From positions 1-33,560 of IMG/VR virus record IMGVR_UViG_3300051212_000499: a stretch of 33,560 nucleotides of DNA, one strand, 5' to 3'. Below, in pieces: positions 8,578 to 14,967 of the stretch. The position numbers were made by a program, and so were the translations under genes. The DNA comes from a virus. The notes beneath the pieces were generated by a model. That model was not told the DNA's origin, did not search any database, and worked only from the letters and a program-made list of their open reading frames with translations. How positions within the stretch are numbered: position 1 is the stretch's first letter; each line of letters opens with the position of its first letter.

Positions 8578-10502
8578 GTGCCACCACGGTCGTCGCCTGT
8601 TGCTGCGGAGTTTCCGAACGCTACTACGCGCTCAAATGCCCGGATCTATTCGTTCCGTGCTGCAACTTCAACAACTGCGAGGGTGCGCCGGATCGGATCG
8701 ACCTTTGCACGCCGTACATGCAGTCAATCGGGATTCCCGTTCCACCAGATCCCACCGTGTGCTATGTGCTCGCGTACGACTGCTGTCTCTATGTGCTAAC
8801 GGGGACAGATGTCGGCCCCTGTCCGAATCCGTCCTCTCCGTGGCCGACGAACGTGGGAACGCTGGTCGGCACGTTCGCCAAGGGAAATGAACCCTGTTGT
8901 CGGCCTCTTGGCCTAGGGACGCAGCAACTGCCGCCGGGAACGATGGGAGACGTGACCATCATCGGCTGCGGCCCTCTGGTGCAGAATCCTGATCCGATTG
9001 AGGCTCCATGCACGGAACTGATCGCGGATTGCTACGACCTCTGCGACCAGTACGGCCTAGTCCCCGGCAAGCACATCACCGTCGAAAGCACGCTGTCGCT
9101 TTGCGTCAGTCTTCCCGGCGTACCTCCGAACGTGCGATGCGATCACGGCCCCCCGGATCAGATCATCACCGTGCAGTTTGCTGCCAGCGCGAAAATCGGC
9201 AGTTGCGAACCGTGCGAGTTTTTGAACGGTAATCCGGTTCCGAATCCGGGTGGAGGCTATGACTGTCTGCCATCTCCGTTCAGTTGTCCCAACCAGATCG
9301 AACAGGTCTATGAGGTTGAGGCTACATGCCCGAACTGCTGGGCATTGATCGCATCCGACTGCTGCGGGGGACAGGATCCCTGCGATACGGATCCCAACGC
9401 CTGCGCCGGAGTGCTCGACCCGTACGAGAGTTTTGTGGTCACGACGTGCTACAGCGTCAACGATTGCACGCTCATGGGAACGCAGTATCACGTTGAGGAT
9501 TTGCTGCTGCTGACCCTGAATGAATGCCTTCCGTTGAACGATGGATTCGATCCTGCCAATCCAGCGTCGTTGCAGACATGGGTGCAAACGCAGTTCCTGA
9601 CGTGGTTGCCCGGCGTGTATCCGACGTGCTGGGGTCAGATGACAACGCTCGACGTGTTCATCTGCGGTCTGGAAGTCCGATTCATTTCCGGCACGGCAAA
9701 GACACTCGCGGAAAAAATCAATGCTCGGATCGGGCCGCAGGTGCAGGCTACGGTACTGAACAAGTGGGCGGATTTCTTCTGGTTCGGGAATCGTCAGCCC
9801 TGCGACAACTGTCCGTGGGATCTGTACGTCACGCGAGCCGCGTATCTACCGGGCGACGAGTTTGAACTAGGCCCGATCACCTACGACGCGGCGACGGGAA
9901 CGATCACGGTCATCCTACGCGGCAAAAGCCCGAAGAAATACTGCTGCGTCTCGCAACGCCTTGAGGCGTTGCATCAGGGTACGTTTGCGCCGAACTGCCT
10001 GCAGGATCAGGCGGGAACGGGACAACTGGCGACGACGGTCTGCAAAATCACGGCGACCGATCTCCCCTACGTCATCGACTGCCTGTCGATGCCGGAGTAT
10101 GCGAGCGGCGAGCGGTACGATTGGCTGGAGGTCGAGCAGGAGGCGACGACGCAGGACATCTGCGTCGATCCGGGCAACATCGTCACCGTCCCGAAATGCC
10201 CTGCCCGATCCGGCTGGCCGCTGGAAAACATCGTGGTGACACCTCCGGTGGATCCGCCGTACGTCAGTGTGTACGGCTGGCACACGCTCTGCGGGTCGAT
10301 GCCGGATCCATCGTACGAGTGCAGATGTCATCCGCTCATCTACAATCCCGCGCCCTGTTGTCCGGTCGATTACCCGGACTGCGAGGTCTGGGAGGCTAAC
10401 CATCCGCTGCCTGTCCCATGCGTCACGGCGTTCCAGAACGGCGGCGTGTACTGCGAGACGCAGGCGACCGACCTTACCGTGCATGATTGTGGAACCGTAT
10501 GA
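8574..10502 (+). CDS. Very cysteine-rich protein of unknown function
   Basis: 642 aa with about 53 cysteines by eye (around 8%), spread over the whole length as CC, CxxC and CCC groups, for example VACCCG, PCCNFNNC, CPNCW, DCCGG, PCDNCPW and ECRCHP. No signal peptide or membrane segment is evident. It is also rich in Pro, Asp and Gly. Such density suggests either extensive disulfides in an exposed virion protein or many metal sites. The position, after lysis genes and just before a strong terminator, does not decide between a late accessory virion protein and a host-interaction protein. I do not recognise the family. Confidence 0.7.
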   Translation: MSATTVVACCCGVSERYYALKCPDLFVPCCNFNNCEGAPDRIDLCTPYMQSIGIPVPPDPTVCYVLAYDCCLYVLTGTDVGPCPNPSSPWPTNVGTLVGTFAKGNEPCCRPLGLGTQQLPPGTMGDVTIIGCGPLVQNPDPIEAPCTELIADCYDLCDQYGLVPGKHITVESTLSLCVSLPGVPPNVRCDHGPPDQIITVQFAASAKIGSCEPCEFLNGNPVPNPGGGYDCLPSPFSCPNQIEQVYEVEATCPNCWALIASDCCGGQDPCDTDPNACAGVLDPYESFVVTTCYSVNDCTLMGTQYHVEDLLLLTLNECLPLNDGFDPANPASLQTWVQTQFLTWLPGVYPTCWGQMTTLDVFICGLEVRFISGTAKTLAEKINARIGPQVQATVLNKWADFFWFGNRQPCDNCPWDLYVTRAAYLPGDEFELGPITYDAATGTITVILRGKSPKKYCCVSQRLEALHQGTFAPNCLQDQAGTGQLATTVCKITATDLPYVIDCLSMPEYASGERYDWLEVEQEATTQDICVDPGNIVTVPKCPARSGWPLENIVVTPPVDPPYVSVYGWHTLCGSMPDPSYECRCHPLIYNPAPCCPVDYPDCEVWEANHPLPVPCVTAFQNGGVYCETQATDLTVHDCGTV

Positions 10503-10978
10503 GCCATCTGACCGGAACCAGCATCACCGTCGGAACTCTGACGCTTCCTATCGTGGATTGCCGGGCGTGGCACGTCTGCGGACGGTCGGCGGCGTGCGAA
10601 AAAAACCTCGACGTTTCCGGCTGCGAATCCTGCTCGGAGCGCGTCAGTAGAGGCGGGGATCTGGAGGATCCACCGATCTACGGCTGCGGCAGGCCGGGAA
10701 TGCCCCGTGGAGCCGTCCGAACAGCAGGGAGGGCATCTGACCCGTCTACGGTCGCGGAGGCTCCAGCAGCCTCTCCACGCCCTCAGAAATGGCGAGGGCT
10801 GGGGGACGTGATCGAATCGGCTACCAAGGCAGTCGGATTTCGACCGTGTGGCGGGTGCGCTCGCCGCCGGGACGCGCTGAATCGCCTGATACCCTTCAAG
10901 GGCGACCCGCAGGCGCAGGATGCTGCCGGGGCCGCTCCGCGACCCGAACCGGAGACGCTAGGCGATCCGGAGGAGTGA
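10499..10978 (+). CDS. Zinc-ribbon-like small protein
   Basis: 159 aa, with the start at 10499 in an ATGA overlap with the cysteine-rich gene. The N-terminal 55 residues carry six cysteines (DCRAWHVC, ACEKN, GCESCSERV), continuing the cysteine-rich character upstream. The middle is low-complexity Pro/Ala/Arg. The C-terminal motif IESATKAVGFRPCGGC followed by ARRRDALNRLIPF resembles a CxxC motif I remember from short phage proteins, with a helix before and an Arg-rich helix after. Function unknown; metal binding is likely. Last gene of its operon, followed by a terminator. Confidence 0.65.
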   Translation: MSHLTGTSITVGTLTLPIVDCRAWHVCGRSAACEKNLDVSGCESCSERVSRGGDLEDPPIYGCGRPGMPRGAVRTAGRASDPSTVAEAPAASPRPQKWRGLGDVIESATKAVGFRPCGGCARRRDALNRLIPFKGDPQAQDAAGAAPRPEPETLGDPEE

Positions 10979-10992
10979 CGCGCCATCGCTAC

Positions 10993-11029
10993 CGCCGGGG
11001 GAGGTCACGGACGACACCCCCGGCGTTTT
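10993..11029 (+). terminator. Rho-independent terminator, + strand
   Basis: A 9-bp perfect stem CGCCGGGGG (10993-11001) / CCCCCGGCG (11017-11025), 15-nt loop, then TTTT. It follows the stop at 10978 by 14 nt and ends the tail, lysis and cysteine-rich gene transcript. Confidence 0.85.
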
Positions 11030-11035
11030 GCATGA

Positions 11036-11069
11036 TGAAACAACCCCCGGCGGATCGGATCGCCGGGGG
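11036..11069 (-). terminator. Rho-independent terminator, - strand
   Basis: CCCCCGGCG (11044-11052) pairs with CGCCGGGGG (11061-11069) over an 8-nt loop. Read on the - strand it is followed by TTGTTTC. It ends the three-gene - strand operon and has the same 9-bp stem as the + strand terminator just left of it. Confidence 0.75.
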
Positions 11070-11112
11070 TCGCATGGGGGAAAAGATGTCCGGGCCGGAG
11101 TGTAGCGGATCC

Positions 11113-11433
11113 TCAGTCCAGTTCAACCGGGAGGTCGCGCATGAACACGGGAGTGTCGTCGCAGGTTGCCGCCGGGCCGCAGCGGGGGCCACGGATCCCG
11201 TCACGCTTGCAGCAGGTCTCGCAGAGCGCGATCTCGGTCAGGTCGAGCGCGTCGTCGCTGCAGACGAGTTCCCCGCACCCGTCGCAGGCGATGAGGTCGA
11301 GGGCGTGCGCCAGCCGGATGCGGAAGGAGGAGAGTTCCCCGCGTACGGTGGCGGGGATGGCTGGGTTGCTGCGGATCGCGTCGAGCCGCTTGACGAGTTC
11401 GATTGCGTTGTGTGTGGCCTGATCGTGCTTCAC
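11113..11433 (-). CDS. Small zinc-ribbon-like protein, early - strand operon
   Basis: 106 aa, third gene of the - strand operon, starting in a 4-nt overlap with the gene before. The N-terminal 50 residues are helical. Then come CDGCGELVC and LCETCCKRDG, a CxxC...CxxC pair about 20 residues apart typical of a zinc ribbon, with two more cysteines further on (PRCGPAATC). It may bind nucleic acid or protein. The upstream promoter belongs to the same family as the early + strand promoters, so it is probably an early gene. No specific family is recognised. Confidence 0.65.
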   Translation of the reverse strand: MKHDQATHNAIELVKRLDAIRSNPAIPATVRGELSSFRIRLAHALDLIACDGCGELVCSDDALDLTEIALCETCCKRDGIRGPRCGPAATCDDTPVFMRDLPVELD

Positions 11434-11654
11434 CTTGCACCTCCCATGAGACGCATCTGCGACACGCGGGAAACCTCGCGAGCGTCGGCAGCGATGCAGT
11501 TGGCGAGCCGTTCAATCTCGTACGCGACGTTGTTGACCGTGTTGGCATCGGCGGTCGCGAGCATCCGGTTGAGCGCATCCACGCGCCTGCGGAGATTGAG
11601 CGCGTCGGCCTTCATGCGGCCTTTGACGCGGGGGTAGGTCGGGATATTGCTCAC
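11430..11654 (-). CDS. Small helical hypothetical protein
   Basis: 74 aa, middle gene of the - strand operon, with 4-nt overlaps at both ends. It is basic at the N-terminus (RVKGRMKADALNLRRRVDALNR) and fully helical in character, with no cysteine cluster or membrane segment. Coupling suggests a role shared with its two neighbours. Not recognised. Confidence 0.6.
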   Translation of the reverse strand: MSNIPTYPRVKGRMKADALNLRRRVDALNRMLATADANTVNNVAYEIERLANCIAADAREVSRVSQMRLMGGAR

Positions 11655-11923
11655 GCTGCACCTCCCTTCAGCGCGGTGACGATGATTGCGATATCGCGAG
11701 CCTCCACGACTTCGCCGTCAATGACCGCGTAGAACACGCTGCGTCCCTTGCGGCAGAGAACACCGATGCGCGGGTCGGTTGCGGCGGCGAGGATTCCCGC
11801 CTCGTCGCAGGTCATGCCATGCTTGGCGCGGCGAGTCGCGGCAGCGCGGTCGCACATCGCGTTGAAACGATCCTTCGCGTCGTGACGGTCTTGCGCGGCA
11901 TCCTGCAGGGTGACGATCTTCAT
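11651..11923 (-). CDS. Small hypothetical protein, first gene of - strand operon
   Basis: 90 aa, with SD GAAAGGA 10 nt upstream of the ATG. A helical N-terminal half (residues 1-35, rich in Asp/Arg/Ala) is followed by a beta-type C-terminal half (RIGVLCRKGRSVFYAVIDGEVVEARDIAIIVTAL). No family is recognised. Its leader has the promoter, 5' hairpin and CCGAAAGGA arrangement shared with 12686 and 19044, which links it to the early regulon. Confidence 0.65.
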   Translation of the reverse strand: MKIVTLQDAAQDRHDAKDRFNAMCDRAAATRRAKHGMTCDEAGILAAATDPRIGVLCRKGRSVFYAVIDGEVVEARDIAIIVTALKGGAA

Positions 11924-11935
11924 GGGTCGATTTCC

Positions 11936-11965
11936 TTTCGGGTTGGGAAACGCGGCGTGCGTTTC
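11936..11965 (-). promoter_or_regulatory. P1 leader: 5'-end hairpin with ACGCC loop
   Basis: Read on the - strand, GAAACGC (11965-11959) pairs with GCGTTTC (11953-11947) around a 5-nt loop ACGCC. It begins about 10 nt after the -10, so at or near the transcript 5' end. The SD segment downstream, CGA-AAGGAAA-TCG, could form a weak 3-bp hairpin with GGA in its loop. Confidence 0.6.
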
Positions 11966-11974
11966 GATGTCGGA

Positions 11975-12003
11975 ACGATAGCCTGTATCGGCGCAGGGTG
12001 CAA
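11975..12003 (-). promoter_or_regulatory. Early-family promoter P1 (- strand)
   Basis: On the - strand: TTGCAC (12003-11998), 17-nt spacer beginning CCTGCGCCGATACA, -10 TATCGT (11980-11975). An A/T-rich block lies just upstream (12022-12050), suitable as an UP element. Same family as P2-P6. Confidence 0.75.
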
Positions 12004-12051
12004 CCCGACTTTACACTTAGGGACGAAAAATCGGAAAAAGTTTTTCGCCGC

Positions 12052-12091
12052 AAAAAGGGAGCGACCCGGTTGCAAGGCAAATCCGGGTCGC
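12052..12091 (-). terminator. Rho-independent terminator, - strand, with no gene upstream of it
   Basis: GCGACCCGG (12061-12069) pairs with CCGGGTCGC (12083-12091), a 9-bp perfect stem. On the - strand it is followed by TCCCTTTTTG. No credible - strand gene lies between it and 12685, so it most likely ends a non-coding RNA. Confidence 0.7.
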
Positions 12092-12570
12092 TACGCTTCC
12101 ACCCGCTGTTCGGCCAAGCCTGCCAAGACAGGGCCGTGCAGCGTTCAACTTGAGGCGTGAGCAGCATACCACGCAAACACGGGGAAGCAACGCGGTCAGA
12201 CCGCAACGCTGCAGCCTTGCGAGAGGCTCCGTATCTCGGCTAGACGGGCGCGGCGAATGCCGCAGAGTCGCGGGGACTGACCCTACCCCGCGCCAGCGCG
12301 AACGCGCTGCGCTCCTGCATCGTGGAAGCGGCTGGCCCGGCGAAATGGTGGAAACGATGCCTATGGGAAACCTCGCTGCGGCTCCGTGCGGCTGATCCCT
12401 GACCTCGCGATCCGGGGTCATGGTGTTCCTACCGCCCACCATGCAACTGATTTCAACCGCGCCGAAGGCGCGGCGAGTGCGCGGAGCGCAACTGTCTGGA
12501 AGGGCCGTCGCCGGACGAATCCCGCCCCCCGCCGGGGCCATCCCAGCAGCCCAAGGCGGGGGGGCGGAAA
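12092..12570 (-). ncRNA. Candidate structured non-coding RNA
   Basis: Nearly 480 nt without a believable gene, packed with perfect local stems. Paired arms are 12522-12533/12555-12567 (one bulge), 12457-12463/12467-12473, 12419-12425/12437-12443, 12400-12406/12414-12420, 12317-12323/12354-12360, 12294-12300/12303-12309, 12269-12275/12286-12292, 12250-12254/12259-12263 and 12213-12217/12224-12228. Two pairs are neighbours that compete for a few bases. The - strand is preferred because a terminator with a T-run follows on that strand. No promoter was found, and the sequence matches no tRNA, tmRNA, RNase P or group I intron signature that I know. It could be another kind of structured or repeat-rich DNA. 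Confidence 0.4.
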
Positions 12571-12608
12571 GAAAATGGCAAAAGCGGAAAGATTTTCCTG
12601 CAGGCCGC

Positions 12609-12637
12609 TTGCACCCTATGCCGAAGTAGGGCATACT
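12609..12637 (+). promoter_or_regulatory. Early-family promoter P2
   Basis: TTGCAC (12609-12614), 17-nt spacer beginning CCTATGCCGAAG, -10 CATACT (12632-12637). A-rich DNA lies upstream (12567-12596). It drives the gene at 12686. Confidence 0.7.
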
Positions 12638-12643
12638 TCGCAC

Positions 12644-12683
12644 GTCAGGCACGTCGTCTGACTCAACCCCGAAAGGACTTTCG
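12644..12683 (+). promoter_or_regulatory. P2 leader: ACGTC-loop hairpin and GGA-loop hairpin over the SD
   Basis: First hairpin: 12644-12650 pairs with 12656-12662 (7 bp, including one G-U), loop ACGTC, at the predicted +1. Second hairpin: CGAAA (12670-12674) pairs with TTTCG (12679-12683), loop GGAC, so the SD GGA is in the loop 8 nt before the ATG. The G-U pair argues for RNA rather than a DNA palindrome. Confidence 0.6.
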
Positions 12684-12685
12684 CA

Positions 12686-13267
12686 ATGCTGACCCCAACC
12701 GACCCCATCGCCGTCGCCCTCCTCTCTCGTCTTGCGGATGTGAAGGAGCAGATCGCGAGCACTCTCACGCAGCAGTACGTCACCATCAGCACGCGCTACG
12801 CGCTGCCGGGCGGTGGCTGGGGGCTGACCCGTGAGCAGTCGTTCCGAATGTCGTCTGCAGTCGCACAGGAGTTCTACGAGGCGACTAGTTTTTCTGCAAC
12901 GATCCAGCGCAACCCGTTCTCCACCGATTCGCAGGGCGTGAACTACACCTACGGCGCGATGGATTCCGCAAAGATCAACGAGACTGCGGAACGCAAGGCT
13001 CGCGAGACGTGCCTTGAATGGCACGCCAAGTTGCTTGGCAAACTCGGCGCGGTCGAGTCGTGCCAGATCCTGCACGACGGCGGATACAACTTCCGCATTC
13101 AGGTTTGCAAGGCTGGCATCGCGCAGCCCATCACGATCATGCAGCAGATCGTCTGGAAGGTCGCGAAGCGTCGTGGAAACTGGTTCGCGCAGTTCCCGTC
13201 GCGCATCTACGTCGGCGGCACGTTCGTGCCGGAGAAGAAGTTCCGCGAGATGTGCGCGGCGATCTAA
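12686..13267 (+). CDS. Early hypothetical protein
   Basis: 193 aa, sole gene of the P2 transcript, with start fixed by the GAAAGGAC SD in the leader. Helical N-terminal 35 residues (AVALLSRLADVKEQIASTL) precede a Tyr/Ser-rich section and a basic C-terminal third (VWKVAKRRGNWFAQFPSR). There is no membrane segment. Having its own promoter and hairpin terminator suggests strong or separately timed expression. I cannot name a family; a DNA-binding or host-takeover role would be guesswork. Confidence 0.7.
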   Translation: MLTPTDPIAVALLSRLADVKEQIASTLTQQYVTISTRYALPGGGWGLTREQSFRMSSAVAQEFYEATSFSATIQRNPFSTDSQGVNYTYGAMDSAKINETAERKARETCLEWHAKLLGKLGAVESCQILHDGGYNFRIQVCKAGIAQPITIMQQIVWKVAKRRGNWFAQFPSRIYVGGTFVPEKKFREMCAAI

Positions 13268-13279
13268 CCCGGAGTCGGC

Positions 13280-13304
13280 CCTCCCCGGCATCGGGCCGGG
13301 GAGG
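13280..13304 (+). terminator. Strong hairpin after the 12686 gene, no U-run
   Basis: 10-bp perfect stem (13280-13289 / 13295-13304), loop ATCGG. It lies 13 nt after the stop and before the next promoter, but is followed by AAATCGAAAA rather than T residues. It may act as a 3'-end stabiliser or a weak terminator. Confidence 0.5.
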
Positions 13305-13341
13305 AAATCGAAAACACGCGCAGGATTCTCGGCTACGCGCC

Positions 13342-13370
13342 TTGCACCCTGCGAGAACACAACGTACAAT
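13342..13370 (+). promoter_or_regulatory. Early-family promoter P3
   Basis: TTGCAC (13342-13347), 17-nt spacer CCTGCGAGAACACAACG, -10 TACAAT (13365-13370). Best consensus match in the window, together with P4. Confidence 0.85.
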
Positions 13371-13376
13371 CTTGGT

Positions 13377-13413
13377 GTCGGGAATGACCCCGGCCAAATC
13401 TGAAGGAGTCAGA
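13377..13413 (+). promoter_or_regulatory. P3 leader: 5' hairpin plus SD hairpin with AGGAG loop
   Basis: First hairpin: 13377-13382 pairs with 13389-13394 (6 bp including U-G), loop AATGAC. Second hairpin: TCTGA (13399-13403) pairs with TCAGA (13409-13413), loop AGGAG, which is the SD. It ends 1 nt before the ATG at 13415. A GGA in a small loop over the SD is the known binding form of CsrA/RsmE. Confidence 0.7.
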
Positions 13414-13414
13414 C

Positions 13415-13669
13415 ATGGATATTCGCGTCAATCGACAGAGTTTCCGCGCAGGTCTGCGCCTCAAGAACCATTCGGACAGGCTGATGTTCACGGAGTGCGA
13501 GGTTGTGCGCGTCACGGATCATACGGTTGTCGTGCGATGCCGCCGATGGTCACGCGACTCATGGTCGGAACCATTTCGCTGCCGTGATCGTGGAGGCAGT
13601 TGGACTGAGCAGCGGTTTTTCGTGCTCGGTTTCGGAACGCTGCTGGTTGACTTGGGAGGTGCGCGATGA
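13415..13669 (+). CDS. Small basic hypothetical protein
   Basis: 84 aa, first gene of P3, with AAGGAG 7 nt upstream. Short beta-type segments (CEVVRVTDHTVVVRCRRW) with a high Arg content; no motif recognised. It is followed by an ATGA-coupled gene of similar Arg/Trp-rich composition. Confidence 0.65.
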   Translation: MDIRVNRQSFRAGLRLKNHSDRLMFTECEVVRVTDHTVVVRCRRWSRDSWSEPFRCRDRGGSWTEQRFFVLGFGTLLVDLGGAR

Positions 13670-14001
13670 AATGGTCGCAGGATCGCGTGACACGATTCGT
13701 TCGCGATGGACACATTTCGCTGCTTGCGGAGTGGGTGTCCGTTGATGGGAGATGGGTCGGAACCCGACTCAAGCACGATTGGGAGGAAGGGTTTGAAAGC
13801 AACTGGTGGACTGTTCAAAACGGCAAGGCCGTCGATCATCGGTTGTTCCCTCGTGGAGAGCGCGTCCGCATCGTGGATGTGGTTGATCCGTGGGACGGTA
13901 CGCGCACGTCAATCATCGCGTTCCGAATCAACGACCTAGAGGATTGGCGCAGGAATCTGCGCGAGGACTCGCGGCGAGCGCGGGAGAACGGCTGGCTATA
14001 G
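13666..14001 (+). CDS. Small hypothetical protein
   Basis: 111 aa, coupled to the gene before by a 4-nt overlap. Beta-type with many Trp, Arg and Asp; the C-terminus is a charged helix (DLEDWRRNLREDSRRARENG). No family recognised. It ends the P3 transcript unit; the 134 nt after it hold no clear U-tailed terminator and then promoter P4. Confidence 0.65.
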   Translation: MKWSQDRVTRFVRDGHISLLAEWVSVDGRWVGTRLKHDWEEGFESNWWTVQNGKAVDHRLFPRGERVRIVDVVDPWDGTRTSIIAFRINDLEDWRRNLREDSRRARENGWL

Positions 14002-14062
14002 CGATCACCGCCGCCCAGCCGCCGGGCATTCTAAAAAATCTCAGGATTCTCGCCTGCACGTC

Positions 14063-14091
14063 TTGCACCCTACGAGAACACAACCTACAAT
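14063..14091 (+). promoter_or_regulatory. Early-family promoter P4
   Basis: TTGCAC (14063-14068), 17-nt spacer CCTACGAGAACACAACC, -10 TACAAT (14086-14091), with TAAAAAATC upstream (14033-14041). It drives the operon that includes the CsrA-like gene. Confidence 0.85.
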
Positions 14092-14097
14092 CGTCGT

Positions 14098-14134
14098 GCC
14101 GGGAATGACCCCGGCCAAATCTGAAGGAGTCAGA
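14098..14134 (+). promoter_or_regulatory. P4 leader: 5' hairpin plus SD hairpin with AGGAG loop
   Basis: GCCGGG (14098-14103) pairs with CCCGGC (14110-14115), loop AATGAC, at the predicted +1. TCTGA (14120-14124) pairs with TCAGA (14130-14134), loop AGGAG, holding the SD of the gene at 14136. The operon encodes the CsrA-like protein, so autoregulation is possible. Confidence 0.7.
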
Positions 14135-14135
14135 C

Positions 14136-14423
14136 ATGAAGAACCGATCCCAACGCAATGCTGCCGCCGCGATTGCGCGTGCGGAGTCCACGCAGCGACC
14201 GCACGAACGTGATCTTGCCGTAGCCCTGTGGAGTACGAAGTCCTGCCTTGCGGAATACGACACTTGGGCCCGGAGATACGGCGCAGTCTGGACGGCGTGG
14301 CGGCTGCGATTCGCGACGAAGCGATTGCAAAGCATTCTGGACGGCACGGCTGTCCCGGGGAACAGGTACATTGCAGCGCAGCAGTACAGAGCGATGACCG
14401 CGCAGACGGAGGGAACCCGATGA
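14136..14423 (+). CDS. Small hypothetical protein, first in the csrA-like operon
   Basis: 95 aa, basic and helical, with an Ala/Arg/Gln-rich N-terminus (NRSQRNAAAAIARAEST) and a Trp/Arg helix in the middle (ARRYGAVWTAWRLRFATKRL). The start is fixed by the AGGAG loop SD. It overlaps the next gene by 4 nt. Not recognised. Confidence 0.65.
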   Translation: MKNRSQRNAAAAIARAESTQRPHERDLAVALWSTKSCLAEYDTWARRYGAVWTAWRLRFATKRLQSILDGTAVPGNRYIAAQQYRAMTAQTEGTR

Positions 14424-14773
14424 CCCGGCGATGGAATCAGATCACGCTCGCGGATCCCACGGAGCCTCCGTCGTTGGAGATCCTCGACATGATCGGCGTG
14501 TGTGAGCGCACCAGCACGATGAGCGTCAATACGATGCATCCGCACCTGCACCGGATGACCGACAACGACGCTGGCACGGTCGAAACGGAATGGCGGCTGC
14601 GAGCGTGGATCGTCCTGCCGGACGGTCGTGCGCCGATCTACGTTGAGGGCAGCACCCCGGCGGAAAGTCAGGACGACAGCAGCGCGGTCGCGGAGGCGTT
14701 CGGACGCGAGGTCGCGACGAAGTTCGTGCAATCGCTGATGCGTCTGCTCGCGGACACGGGAGGCGACGAATGA
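14420..14773 (+). CDS. Small hypothetical protein
   Basis: 117 aa. The start at 14420 in an ATGA overlap is preferred to an upstream in-frame ATG at 14228, which would lie deep inside the previous gene. A central strand-turn-strand section (TEWRLRAWIVLPDGRAPIYVEG) precedes a C-terminal helix (AEAFGREVATKFVQSLMRLL). No family recognised. Coupled on both sides by 4-nt overlaps. Confidence 0.65.
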   Translation: MTRRWNQITLADPTEPPSLEILDMIGVCERTSTMSVNTMHPHLHRMTDNDAGTVETEWRLRAWIVLPDGRAPIYVEGSTPAESQDDSSAVAEAFGREVATKFVQSLMRLLADTGGDE

Positions 14774-14967
14774 GCGAGGATAAGACGTGCGTGGTAGTCG
14801 GAATCCGCGATCACCGCGAGTTCGTCCGCCTGCAGACATCGCAGGGGGAGGTGGATGTGGAGGTGCGAGCGGTCGGCGCGAAGCGATGCCGCGTGTGCGT
14901 TCGCGCACCACGCGAGGTGAAGGTGCATCGCGTGGTGCGGGAAACGGAGGTGACGGATGACCGATGA
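14770..14967 (+). CDS. CsrA-family RNA-binding regulator
   Basis: 65 aa, close to CsrA length (about 61). From residue 26 it follows the CsrA pattern: GEVDVEVRAVGAKRCRVCV, then RAPREV (45-50), then KVHRVV (51-56). E. coli CsrA reads [32 protein letters not shown]. The Arg of VHR, essential for RNA contact in CsrA, is present. The usual LTRR start is replaced by a divergent VVVGIRDHREFV strand. CsrA dimers bind GGA in hairpin loops and control translation or stability. Leaders of this phage show such loops (13399-13413, 14120-14134, 12670-12683), and this gene is third in the P4 operon. Homology is judged by eye. Confidence 0.75.
   Translation: MSEDKTCVVVGIRDHREFVRLQTSQGEVDVEVRAVGAKRCRVCVRAPREVKVHRVVRETEVTDDR

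Larger units (their letters stand above)
13321..13417 (+). repeat. 97-bp promoter-leader cassette, copy 1 (copy 2 at 14042-14138)
   Basis: The two copies align without gaps, with 9 mismatches by eye (about 91% identity). Each holds a -35, -10, first hairpin, SD hairpin and start codon. Identity stops at the ATG: the following genes are unrelated. Two substitutions within the first hairpin are a G-U versus G-C change and so keep pairing. Confidence 0.85.

Noticed and set aside
12092-12570. tRNA, tmRNA or group I intron in the hairpin region
   Set aside because: No cloverleaf with T-loop GGTTCGA, no tmRNA start or tag frame, and no group I core elements were seen; the stretch is kept only as an unclassified structured RNA candidate.
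12017-13369. 450-codon open frame on the - strand
   Set aside because: It runs antisense to the well-supported gene at 12686 and through promoter P2, the terminator at 12061 and the hairpin region. Its composition (very Arg-rich) is that of a GC-rich shadow frame.
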